Shown here piece by piece: positions 51,065-58,800 of a stretch of 64,000 nt of DNA. The translations under genes and the position numbers were made by a program. Origin of the DNA: Flemingiibacterium sp045578725 (lineage in GTDB: Bacteria; Bacillota; Clostridia; Oscillospirales; CAG-272); assembly GCA_045578725.1 (NCBI GenBank), contig JAZNKS010000044.1, positions 1 through 64,000 of the forward strand, in the 5' to 3' direction. Each line of letters begins with the position of its first letter. Within the stretch, counting starts at the first letter, position 1. Under the pieces are notes generated by a model. It was not told where the DNA came from. It was given only the letters and a program-made list of their open reading frames with translations, and did not search any database.

Positions 51065-52177
51065 ATGATCAAAGTTATGTCGGTTTTCGGCACACGTCCG
51101 GAAGCCATCAAAATGTGCCCCCTCGTCAAGGCCATCGAGGCCGATCCCGAGCTTCAGAGCATCGTCTGCGTAACCGCCCAGCACCGCGAGATGCTGGACA
51201 GCGCCCTCGCCTATTTCGGTGTCACGCCGGACTATGACCTCAATGTCATGAAGCGCACCCAGACCCTCTCGACCATCACCTCCGATGTCATTCTCGGTCT
51301 GGAATCGGTTCTGGCAGAGGCCAAGCCGGATCTCGTTCTGGTTCACGGCGATACCACCACCAGCTTTGCCGCCGCGCTGGCCGCCTTCTATGCCCGTCTG
51401 CCGGTCGGCCATGTGGAAGCAGGACTCCGCACCTATGACCGTTACTCCCCCTTCCCGGAGGAAATCAACCGCAATCTGACCTCCCGCCTCGCCACCCTCC
51501 ACTTCTCCCCCACCGAGAGGAACCGCGCCAATCTGGCCGCCGAGGGCATCACCGAAGGCGTAAGTGTCACCGGCAATACCGCGCTGGACGCCTTTGCCTA
51601 TACCGTCAAGCCGGGCTATGTCTTCAAGGACGAAAAGCTCCGCAGCATTGATTTCACCGCCAAAAAGATCATCCCGCTGACCGCACACCGCCGCGAAAAT
51701 CAGAACGGCGGCATCGAAAATATCTGCCGTGCGGTCCTGGCCCTCACCGAAAAGCACCCGGATCTGCATTTCATCTATCCGGTGCACCTCAGCCCCGCCG
51801 TGCGCAATGTGGTCTTTCCCCTTCTCGACAGCAAGCCCGGCATCACGCTGACCGAGCCGGTTGACGTAGCCGATATGCACAATCTGCTCGCCAAAGCCTT
51901 CTTCATCATGACCGACTCGGGCGGCATCCAGGAAGAAGCCCCCTCCTTCGGCAAGCCGGTTCTGGTTCTGCGCACCGAAACCGAGCGGCCCGAGGCTGTC
52001 GAAGCCGGTACTGTCAAGGTCATCGGCACCGATACCGACCGCATCATCGCCGAGGCCGAGGCCCTGATTCCCGGCGGCGAAGAATATGCACGCATGGCAG
52101 CCGCAAAGAATCCGTATGGCGACGGAAAGGCTTCCCTGTATATCATCGAAGCCATTAAAAAGCACTTCGCCGGCTGA
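51065..52177 (+). CDS. wecB: UDP-N-acetylglucosamine 2-epimerase (non-hydrolysing)
   Basis: A 370-residue enzyme interconverting UDP-GlcNAc and UDP-ManNAc for surface polysaccharide or teichoic acid linkage units. Family motifs: VFGTRPEAIKMCPLV, VHGDTTTS, GHVEAGLRTYDRYSPFPEE, PLTAHRRENQ, and TDSGGIQEEAPSFGKPVL. The GT-B fold is full length. AAAGGA precedes the ATG by nine bases, and the start sits just past the mrnC stop. Confidence 0.95.
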   Translation: MIKVMSVFGTRPEAIKMCPLVKAIEADPELQSIVCVTAQHREMLDSALAYFGVTPDYDLNVMKRTQTLSTITSDVILGLESVLAEAKPDLVLVHGDTTTSFAAALAAFYARLPVGHVEAGLRTYDRYSPFPEEINRNLTSRLATLHFSPTERNRANLAAEGITEGVSVTGNTALDAFAYTVKPGYVFKDEKLRSIDFTAKKIIPLTAHRRENQNGGIENICRAVLALTEKHPDLHFIYPVHLSPAVRNVVFPLLDSKPGITLTEPVDVADMHNLLAKAFFIMTDSGGIQEEAPSFGKPVLVLRTETERPEAVEAGTVKVIGTDTDRIIAEAEALIPGGEEYARMAAAKNPYGDGKASLYIIEAIKKHFAG

Positions 52178-52240
52178 TTGTTCGTTCATTCTGCCGTATT
52201 CCGAGACAAATTTCCGCATCCTTATTGTGCACTATGTCCG

Positions 52241-52269
52241 TTGACAGTCCTGCGCTTTAGTGATATAAT
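52241..52269 (+). promoter_or_regulatory. Consensus promoter of tyrosine leader-aroF
   Basis: TTGACA (52241-52246), 17 bp, TATAAT (52264-52269): perfect match. The transcript should begin near 52276, 25 nt before the leader ATG. Confidence 0.9.
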
Positions 52270-52300
52270 TAAGTAAAGTCATTCAATGTGAGGAATCGAT

Positions 52301-52360
52301 ATGTTTGCTTCCGTATTTGCAGCTGCATATTATTACTATTACTATTATTCCGTCGAATAA
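52301..52360 (+). CDS. Tyrosine-rich attenuator leader peptide
   Basis: A 19-residue frame, MFASVFAAAYYYYYYYSVE, with seven tyrosine codons in a row (52328-52348) and stop TAA at 52358-52360. A ribosome site (GTGAGGA) precedes the ATG. No tyrosine run of this kind is expected by chance in a 60-nt frame placed between a consensus promoter and a terminator upstream of a shikimate-pathway gene. By analogy with Trp, His and Phe leaders, the ribosome should stall here when charged tRNA-Tyr is scarce. The role is inferred from sequence, not from any homologue I can name. Confidence 0.88.
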   Translation: MFASVFAAAYYYYYYYSVE

Positions 52361-52448
52361 GGTAATAGTGATTTGTGCTGCGAAAACGGGACAACCGTCC
52401 GGATAGAATTCCACCGCTCCGTAGTGAAAATCACTGCGGAGCTTTTTT
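52340..52448 (+). promoter_or_regulatory. Transcription attenuator (1:2, 2:3 and 3:4 pairings) upstream of aroF
   Basis: Terminator 3:4 has arms GCTCCGTAGTGA (52416-52427) and TCACTGCGGAGC (52431-52442) with T6. Antiterminator 2:3 pairs AGTGATTT (52367-52374) with AAATCACT (52428-52435), which breaks the terminator. Protector 1:2 pairs ACTATTA inside the Tyr codons (52341-52347) with TAATAGT (52363-52369). A ribosome halted at the stop codon would cover segment 2 and allow termination. One stalled on Tyr codons would leave segment 2 free to pair with 3. Confidence 0.83.
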
Positions 52449-52496
52449 ATTCCATGACTGCCAAATTCAACTATTATTATCAAGGAGATACTTACC

Positions 52497-53510
52497 ATGA
52501 TCGTCGTCATCAAAAACCAGGCCAACGAAGAAAGACTGAACAGCCTTATCGATTTTCTGAAAACGCAGGGCGTATCCGTGCACCTGAGCCGCGGCCACTA
52601 CCAGACCGTCCTCGGCCTTGTCGGTGATACCAGCAAAATCGACATCGATACCATCTCCGGCCTCGATATCGTCGAAACCGTCAAGCGCATCAGCGAGCCC
52701 TTCAAGAATGCCAACCGCAAATTCCATCCCGACGATACCGTCATCACCATTCCCTCCGGCATCGGCGATGTGAAAATCGGCGAGGGCTTCACCTTCATCG
52801 CCGGCCCCTGCTCCATTGAAAGCGAGGAGCAGATCATCGAGGTCGCACAGGCTGTCAAGGATGCCGGCGCGCAGATCCTCCGCGGCGGTGCCTTCAAGCC
52901 CCGCACCTCGCCCTACGCCTTCCAGGGCCTGCGCAATGAGGGCATCAAGCTCCTGCTGGAGGCCAAAAAAGCAACCGGTCTGCCGATCATCACCGAAATC
53001 ATGGATGCCGCCCATCTCGATCTCTTCGCCGATGTGGACATCATTCAGGTCGGTGCACGCAATATGCAGAACTTCGAGCTGCTCAAGGAGCTGGGTCATT
53101 CCAACAAGCCGATCCTCTTAAAGCGCGGTCTTGCCAACACCATTCAGGAATTTCTGATGAGCGCCGAATACATCATGGCCGGCGGTAATGAGAATATCAT
53201 CCTCTGCGAGCGCGGCATCCGCACCTTCGAAACCTGCACCCGCAATACGCTGGATATCTCCGCCGTTCCTGTGCTCCATGAGCTCTCCCACCTGCCCGTC
53301 ATCGTGGATCCCAGCCATGCCTGCGGCATCGCCAGGCTGGTCCGCCCGATGGCCATGGCCGCCGCAGCCTGCGGTGCCGACGGCGTCATGATCGAGGTGC
53401 ACAACAATCCCGCCAAGGCCCTCTGCGACGGCCCGCAGTCGCTGACCCCCGAGCAGTTTGCCGAGGTTGCCTCCAAGGTCCGCACCGTCTTCGATGCGGC
53501 GCAGGACTGA
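52497..53510 (+). CDS. aroF: 3-deoxy-7-phosphoheptulonate synthase (DAHP synthase, type I-beta)
   Basis: The first enzyme of the shikimate pathway, joining phosphoenolpyruvate and erythrose-4-phosphate. The 337-residue protein has an N-terminal ferredoxin-like regulatory domain (1-70) and a TIM barrel with FIAGPCSIESEEQI, LRGGAFKPRTSPYAFQG, LLKRGLANTIQE, ILCERGIRTFE and VDPSHACGIARLV. The N-terminal domain in relatives binds tyrosine or phenylalanine for feedback control. AAGGAGAT precedes the ATG. It is controlled at the RNA level by the tyrosine leader upstream. Confidence 0.96.
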   Translation: MIVVIKNQANEERLNSLIDFLKTQGVSVHLSRGHYQTVLGLVGDTSKIDIDTISGLDIVETVKRISEPFKNANRKFHPDDTVITIPSGIGDVKIGEGFTFIAGPCSIESEEQIIEVAQAVKDAGAQILRGGAFKPRTSPYAFQGLRNEGIKLLLEAKKATGLPIITEIMDAAHLDLFADVDIIQVGARNMQNFELLKELGHSNKPILLKRGLANTIQEFLMSAEYIMAGGNENIILCERGIRTFETCTRNTLDISAVPVLHELSHLPVIVDPSHACGIARLVRPMAMAAAACGADGVMIEVHNNPAKALCDGPQSLTPEQFAEVASKVRTVFDAAQD

Positions 53511-53522
53511 AACGCAATAAAA

Positions 53523-53603
53523 AGGGGCTATTGCATTCAGATGCAACAGCCCCTGCGCGTCTACGCCCGGCGCTGCTGCAAGTTTTCAACTTGCAGCAGC
53601 GCC
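53523..53603. repeat. Repeat-A plus repeat-B hairpins (convergent junction)
   Basis: Repeat A: arms AGGGGCTATTGCAT (53523-53536) and ATGCAACAGCCCCT (53541-53554), one mismatch. Repeat B: perfect 16-bp arms GGCGCTGCTGCAAGTT (53569-53584) and AACTTGCAGCAGCGCC (53588-53603). The same two units occur in the opposite order at 59765-59829, and repeat A alone at 3154. They separate convergent aroF and the SLH gene and probably end both transcripts. Confidence 0.75.
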
Positions 53604-53615
53604 TTTCGCTTACGC

Positions 53616-55124
53616 TTAATAAAAGTATTTCAGATTGGAATGGTTCCGGTCCCAGATGTAGCCGAGCGCGGTCATTTCCGACTCGGTCAGGCAGTAATAG
53701 CGGTAGGAGATCTTGCCCTTCTGATCGGGCACCGGGTCATCGTGTGTCACATCGATGTACAGAATCCGTCCGTCCACCATCACCATATTCCATGCGTGAG
53801 GCTCGGTGCTTCCCGGTGCTGTTCCGGTCACAACCGCGCTGCGGATGCCCGCCTTTTGGCAGAGCAGATTGAAGGCCGCGCAGTATCCCTGGCAGACCGC
53901 TGATTTCCGGCAGAGGACACCCCATGCAATCCGGGAGGTATACGGCACCGTATCCGTCATGTACGAAGTGTAATCGTAGCTGCAGTTGAGAATCAGATAA
54001 TCGTGGATAGCCTTGATCTTGTCCGAATCGGTCATATCCTCATGCAGAATCGCCGCCAGGATCCGATCGGCCCGATCCTCCGCCTCCGCATGGTATTTCT
54101 TCAGCGTTTCCACGTCCTCGTCATACTCAAAGACCACCCGGCAGACATTCCGGCTCGGGAAATGGTAGACATTGAAGCGGGCGCTGTAGAAATATTCCAG
54201 ATGAATCGCGTTGGAATGGTGATAGTATTCAATCCATGTGTCAATCGGGATCCGGGTTTCAAAGGTAAACTCCCCGATAAATTCCCGGTTGAGAATATAG
54301 AAGAGATCCAGCAGCTCAAATTCGTTGTTCAGTGCATTGACCGAGGCATTCTGCAAAATTGCGTTCTTCTTGTATTCGTACGCATTCTCGCGGTACTGGA
54401 TGATACGGACCGCGATCGCCGCCGCCTCGCCCCGGCTGGCATTGCTGCCTCCGTTGTAATACCGGGTGTCATCCTCGTTCAGATAGCCGCGAAGCAGGTA
54501 TTCATTGTAAGCCGTCGAGGCGTAAATATCCGAGATATCCTCAAACGGATCGTCGATCCGCGCCGGCTCAATGCCAAGCGCCAGAATCATCATCCGTGTC
54601 ATGGTCGAACGGGTGATGTACGCATCCGGACGGAAGCCGGCAGCCAGATCTTCATCGCTTAAATAGCCCTTCTGATAGGCCAGGCTGATCGGCATCGATG
54701 CCCAGTTTCCGGGGAACAGAATCCGCGCCGGACGCTCACTCAGATCAACGCCCGAGCTGATCATCAGAATCTTGACAAATTCGGCACAGGTAATCTCCCG
54801 GTCGGGATAGAAATTTCCGTCCGGATAGCCGTTCAGCACGCCGACCGCTTCCAGACGGCCGATATCCTCAAAGTACCAGTCGCCGGGGCGGACATCCGGG
54901 AACACCTGATGCAGCTCACCCGGATCGGGAAGCGGGCCGATCGGAGGATTCTCCGGGGCGGGCGGGGTCGGGGGAACCGGATCGATGTAAATCGAATCGC
55001 GATCCTCCGCCGCAGCAATAGCGGGCACGCCAAGAATCGGGAGCAGGCATATAACGGCCAGCAGGCCGGCGCAGATGCGGCGTCTGATTATCCGATTTTT
55101 CCCTTCAAGCGTCTTTCCGAACAT
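53616..55124 (-). CDS. S-layer-homology protein with transglutaminase-like domain
   Basis: A 502-residue exported protein. A signal peptide (about 1-39) is followed by a Pro-rich linker and three SLH repeats (about 75-245; PDVRPGDWYFEDIGRLEAVGVLNG, FYPDREITCAEFVKIL), which bind pyruvylated cell-wall polymer. The C-terminal half is a transglutaminase/protease core with Cys in SAVCQGYCAAF (near 406), His in EPHAWNMV (near 443) and Asp in YIDVTHDD (near 457). It probably acts on cell-surface peptides. It is a single gene with its own promoter. Confidence 0.9.
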   Translation of the reverse strand: MFGKTLEGKNRIIRRRICAGLLAVICLLPILGVPAIAAAEDRDSIYIDPVPPTPPAPENPPIGPLPDPGELHQVFPDVRPGDWYFEDIGRLEAVGVLNGYPDGNFYPDREITCAEFVKILMISSGVDLSERPARILFPGNWASMPISLAYQKGYLSDEDLAAGFRPDAYITRSTMTRMMILALGIEPARIDDPFEDISDIYASTAYNEYLLRGYLNEDDTRYYNGGSNASRGEAAAIAVRIIQYRENAYEYKKNAILQNASVNALNNEFELLDLFYILNREFIGEFTFETRIPIDTWIEYYHHSNAIHLEYFYSARFNVYHFPSRNVCRVVFEYDEDVETLKKYHAEAEDRADRILAAILHEDMTDSDKIKAIHDYLILNCSYDYTSYMTDTVPYTSRIAWGVLCRKSAVCQGYCAAFNLLCQKAGIRSAVVTGTAPGSTEPHAWNMVMVDGRILYIDVTHDDPVPDQKGKISYRYYCLTESEMTALGYIWDRNHSNLKYFY

Positions 55125-55203
55125 CCTTGTTCTTCTCCATATTATAAAGCCGCCTGCCGGATCCGGCAGAATGATTCACGCGGCGAATTATTCCCTGCTT
55201 ATC

Positions 55204-55232
55204 ATTTTAGCATACAATTCGGGCGATGTCAA
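55204..55232 (-). promoter_or_regulatory. Promoter of SLH-transglutaminase gene
   Basis: Minus-strand TTGACA (55227-55232), 17 bp, TAAAAT (55204-55209). From 55233 to 55422 I see no gene and no further structured element. Confidence 0.75.
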
Positions 55233-55422
55233 CCAAAATCACCATTCGTCAAAAATAGTTTACGATTTCCCTGTTTTCGACACAATTCGATCAAATATGA
55301 ACATTGCATGACGTGAATATGTCCACTTTGTCCTCAGGGACAGCCGCCGCGCAAAAGAATGTTTTTCACTTCAGACATTGAAAATTCGGACACACTCTGA
55401 AAAAACTTGTCGCCTTTTTGGC

Positions 55423-55452
55423 TTGATTTCATCCCCCGGTTTATAGTATAAT
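55423..55452 (+). promoter_or_regulatory. Promoter of solute-binding lipoprotein gene, with leader hairpin
   Basis: TTGATT (55423-55428), 18 bp, TATAAT (55447-55452). In the leader GCCGCAGC (55472-55479) pairs with GCTGCGGC (55488-55495), ending 3 nt before the AAGGAGAG ribosome site. Confidence 0.65.
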
Positions 55453-55510
55453 AGATAGGAATTCAAATTCTGCCGCAGCGCAGGTTTGCTGCGGCTATAA
55501 GGAGAGTAGA

Positions 55511-56977
55511 ATGCTTATGAAACATCCCGCCATCCGCCGTGTGCTCGCCGCCCTTCTTGCTTCGGGCCTCCTGCTTCTGTGCGCGTGCGGCTCAAACGAT
55601 ACCCCTGCAGGGGATACCGAAGACACCCCCGGCAGCACCTCCGCCGCTCCCGCCGACGAGGAGTACGATTATCCCTCTCTGGATCTGAAAAACGAAACCG
55701 TCACCATCCTCAATGAAGCGCAGGGCTACGGCTTCTACGGAACCATCGATCTGGAAGAAGCCACCGGCGAAAAGGTTGACGATGCTGTCTTTGGCCGCAA
55801 CCGCGATCTGGAGGAGCGCTTCCACTTCAAGCTGGCAGTCAATGAGGAATATTCCTACAACGCGGCTGTCGAAGCCATGAACACCTCGGTCCTTTCGCAG
55901 GACGATCTTTACGATGCCGCCTTCATCCGCGACTCCTATCTCCAGACCTCGCTGACCGAGGGTTATCTTATCGATCTCTCCACGCTGGACGGCTTCCGCT
56001 TTGAGGAGGACTGGTGGGATCCCACCACAACCGAAGCGGCCATCGGCGGCAAGGTTTTCTACGGCTTCACCGACATCTCGCTGGTCGGATTTGAAGGCAC
56101 CACCTGCCTTTTCTTCAATGAGAATATGCTGGAGGATCTGAATATGGAGGCGCCCTATCAGCTCGTCCGCGACGGCAAATGGACGCTCGACAAGCTCGGA
56201 GAATATCTGAAGGCCGGCGCCAATCTCAATGGCGCGGATACCTTCGCCTGGAAGGCCGATGGCTCCGCCACCTACGGCATGATGTCCTGGCATGAGTGCC
56301 CGACCGCTCTTCTGGTCGGATCCAATGTCGAATACCTCACCGTCAATGAGGATGGCGTTCCGGAGCTGGCCGCCAAGGGCGAGCACTTCCATGAAGCCGC
56401 TGACAAGGTGATCCGCCTTCTCGCCACCGACGGCGAATATCTGGAGCTGAATGTCAACCAGGGCCCCGATCACTATGAAATCGCATTCCAGAACCGCCGC
56501 TCGCTGATGACGCTGGCACAAATCAAGGCCGCCAACAAATTCCGCGCCATGGATGACGGCTACGGCATCCTCCCGATCCCGAAATACGATGAATCGCAGG
56601 AAAGCTACCGCAACAACCGTGCCTATAGCTATCTCATGGTTATGCCGGTCACCAATGCCAACGCAAACGATGTTTCCTATGTGCTGGATGCCATGTCCTA
56701 TCAGACCGACCGGGAGATCCTGCCGATCTTCTACGGCGAGCGCATCTCGCTCAAGGGCCTGCGCAATGACGATTCCATCGAAATGCTGGATATCATCAGC
56801 AACTCCCGCTACTTCGATATCGGTATGTGCTACGGCTGGCGCAACACCGTCATGAACGCTGTCAACGGCTCGGTCAACGCAAAAAACAATCAGGTCGCTT
56901 CCGCCATCGCCGGCATCGAGGAATCGCTGAAGGCTTCCATCGACAGCATCATGGCAAAGCTGGAGGATAACGAATAA
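55511..56977 (+). CDS. Extracellular solute-binding lipoprotein (ABC importer type)
   Basis: A 488-residue lipoprotein. The signal peptide has a hydrophobic stretch and lipobox ending LLCAC, with the acylated Cys near residue 27, followed by a Thr/Asp-rich linker. The mature part resembles family-1 type sugar-binding proteins (NFNENM-like FFNENMLEDLNMEAPYQLVRDGKWTLDKL, EIAFQNRRSLM, DGYGILPIPKYDE). No permease or ATPase gene is adjacent, so it must use a transporter elsewhere or work as an orphan. It ends at a strong terminator. Confidence 0.87.
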   Translation: MLMKHPAIRRVLAALLASGLLLLCACGSNDTPAGDTEDTPGSTSAAPADEEYDYPSLDLKNETVTILNEAQGYGFYGTIDLEEATGEKVDDAVFGRNRDLEERFHFKLAVNEEYSYNAAVEAMNTSVLSQDDLYDAAFIRDSYLQTSLTEGYLIDLSTLDGFRFEEDWWDPTTTEAAIGGKVFYGFTDISLVGFEGTTCLFFNENMLEDLNMEAPYQLVRDGKWTLDKLGEYLKAGANLNGADTFAWKADGSATYGMMSWHECPTALLVGSNVEYLTVNEDGVPELAAKGEHFHEAADKVIRLLATDGEYLELNVNQGPDHYEIAFQNRRSLMTLAQIKAANKFRAMDDGYGILPIPKYDESQESYRNNRAYSYLMVMPVTNANANDVSYVLDAMSYQTDREILPIFYGERISLKGLRNDDSIEMLDIISNSRYFDIGMCYGWRNTVMNAVNGSVNAKNNQVASAIAGIEESLKASIDSIMAKLEDNE

Positions 56978-56991
56978 GAATCCCTTCCCCG

Positions 56992-57022
56992 GCCTGCCGC
57001 ACGGTGTGCGGCAGGCTTTTTT
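56992..57022 (+). terminator. Terminator of solute-binding gene
   Basis: Perfect 11-bp arms GCCTGCCGCAC (56992-57002) and GTGCGGCAGGC (57006-57016) followed by T6. Confidence 0.92.
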
Positions 57023-57073
57023 CGGCGGAATGGTTTGTTCTACAAATTATTTTGTTCATATTTCAAAAAACTC

Positions 57074-57102
57074 TTGCTTTTTGAAAGGTTTTATAGTATA
57101 AT
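57074..57102 (+). promoter_or_regulatory. Promoter of DUF362-permease operon
   Basis: TTGCTT (57074-57079), 17 bp, TATAAT (57097-57102). The leader to the DUF362 start is about 140 nt. Confidence 0.6.
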
Positions 57103-57249
57103 TGAAGTACCTTCCGAAAAGGAGGAAAATGCCCGAAAAAGCAGGGACTTCCGTGTGCCGATCAGCCGGTCCGGATCCGCTTTTGAAGGCATTGACAGAT
57201 TTCTGTTTCTCATGTCCATTCATTAAAAAATTCAAAAAAGGAGAATCCC

Positions 57250-58800
57250 ATGAAGAACAAAATTCTTGCAGCTCTGCTCGCCGGATTGATGCTTCTTTCC
57301 GTCGGCTGCGGCTCGGCTACAACGCCCGGCGACACGACGGATGGCACATCCGACACCGCAGAAACCACTCCCGCAGAAACCGAACCCCCGATTGTTTACC
57401 CCACTACCGATGATATGCCCGAGGACCCGATCGGCACCGGCATCGGCGTAAAGCCCGGCCGCGTTACCTGGGCCTTCAATCCCGAGGCCTTCCATTGGGA
57501 CGGCAACGGCTACTGGTGGATGGAAAAGAACTTCGACGTCGAATCCGTCAAGACGATGGTTGTCGATATGCTCTGCCAGCTTGCCGGCAAGGATGACATC
57601 AACGAAGCTCTGACCGCTCTCTTCACCGACTTCAACGAGCGCGTAAACGGCAAGGCCGAAGGCTACAAGGCCGGTCAGAAGATCGCCATCAAGGTCAACA
57701 TGAACGCAACCGGCAACGGTGCCGCTTCCAACAACAGCACCAAGGGCTACTTCCCGTCGCCCGTTATGACCCGTGCTCTGCTGGAAGTTCTGGTTGCTCA
57801 CGGTGTTGCTCCCTCCGACATCACCCTGTATGACGGCTCCCGCATGATCCCCACCTACCTGCAGGAAATGTGCAGCGCAGGCGATCTGAAGGGCGTCAAC
57901 TTCGCTTACTATGATGATACTGCCAATGGCAGGAACGATGTCGTAGCCGACACCACCAAGCCGATCAAGTGGTCCATCGACTTCACCGCCGAGGAAACCT
58001 ACGAGCAGTATAACGGTTACCCGACCTACAATACCGCTTACTATCCGACGATCGTTACCGAAGCCACCTACATGATCAACCTCTTCAATCTCCGCGGTCA
58101 TACTCTTGCCAGCTTCACCGCTTCGGCCAAGAATCACTTCGGTACGGTTATGCCCGGTTATCATAAGGATGACGGTTCGATCACCTTCCCGGCTCACTAC
58201 CGCTCCGGTCCTCCCACCTACTCCGGTCTGCACCGTTGGGTTGCCGGCAACGACTACCTCAACACCCCCAAGGAAATCTGGTGGTGCCCCAAGCGTCCTA
58301 TGAACACCTACACGCCTCTGGTTGACCTGCTCTCCAATGCAGATGCCGGCGGCAAGACCTTCCTCTACATCTGCGATGCTCTCGGCGCAACCGTACATCA
58401 GGGCTCCTCGATGTCGATCAACGAAAAGTGGTACTCCGCTCCCTTCGGCGACGGCACCAAGGCCGGCCGCGGCTGGACCAACTCCCTCTTCGCCTCGCAG
58501 GACCCCGTTGCCATCGACTCCGTTATGCTTGACTTCCTCCTTGCCGAGCAGGATGCCGCTGAAGCAGTCGGCGACAACAAGTGGAATGCTTCCCTGCCCG
58601 AGGGCAACACCGGTGAGAACTATCTGATCGAAGCCGCTCAGGCTGACAATCCTCCCTCCGGCGTCAAGTATCAGGACGGCTACGGCAATCCTGTCGGCAG
58701 CCTCGGTGTTCATCAGCACTGGAACAATGCCGAAGAAAAGTACTACAGCCGCAACCTCGGTGCGGACGAAGGCATTGAGCTGGTTCTCATCGAATATTAA
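57250..58800 (+). CDS. DUF362 domain lipoprotein
   Basis: A 516-residue lipoprotein with signal peptide and lipobox LLSVGC (Cys near 20), a Thr/Glu-rich linker (25-60), and a DUF362 domain (KIAIKVNMN, TRALLEVLVAHGVAPSDITLYDGSR, MINLFNLRGHTLASFTASAKNHFG, LFASQDPVAIDSVMLDFL). Many DUF362 proteins carry ferredoxin clusters; no CxxC cluster motif is seen here. Codon use is more biased (more CTG, TTC, CCC) than its neighbours, hinting at high expression. AAAAAGGAG precedes the ATG. It overlaps the permease by one base. Confidence 0.85.
   Translation: MKNKILAALLAGLMLLSVGCGSATTPGDTTDGTSDTAETTPAETEPPIVYPTTDDMPEDPIGTGIGVKPGRVTWAFNPEAFHWDGNGYWWMEKNFDVESVKTMVVDMLCQLAGKDDINEALTALFTDFNERVNGKAEGYKAGQKIAIKVNMNATGNGAASNNSTKGYFPSPVMTRALLEVLVAHGVAPSDITLYDGSRMIPTYLQEMCSAGDLKGVNFAYYDDTANGRNDVVADTTKPIKWSIDFTAEETYEQYNGYPTYNTAYYPTIVTEATYMINLFNLRGHTLASFTASAKNHFGTVMPGYHKDDGSITFPAHYRSGPPTYSGLHRWVAGNDYLNTPKEIWWCPKRPMNTYTPLVDLLSNADAGGKTFLYICDALGATVHQGSSMSINEKWYSAPFGDGTKAGRGWTNSLFASQDPVAIDSVMLDFLLAEQDAAEAVGDNKWNASLPEGNTGENYLIEAAQADNPPSGVKYQDGYGNPVGSLGVHQHWNNAEEKYYSRNLGADEGIELVLIEY

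Noticed and set aside
52270..52448. T-box riboswitch upstream of aroF
   Set aside because: No T-box consensus bulge or specifier stem-loop is seen; the translated poly-Tyr frame and overlapping pairings explain the region better.
57129..57413. Short open frame behind GGAGG, upstream of and overlapping the DUF362 gene
   Set aside because: Spacing from GGAGG to ATG is only three bases and the frame runs far into the DUF362 gene out of frame with an Arg-rich, shadow-like sequence. A translated leader cannot be excluded.
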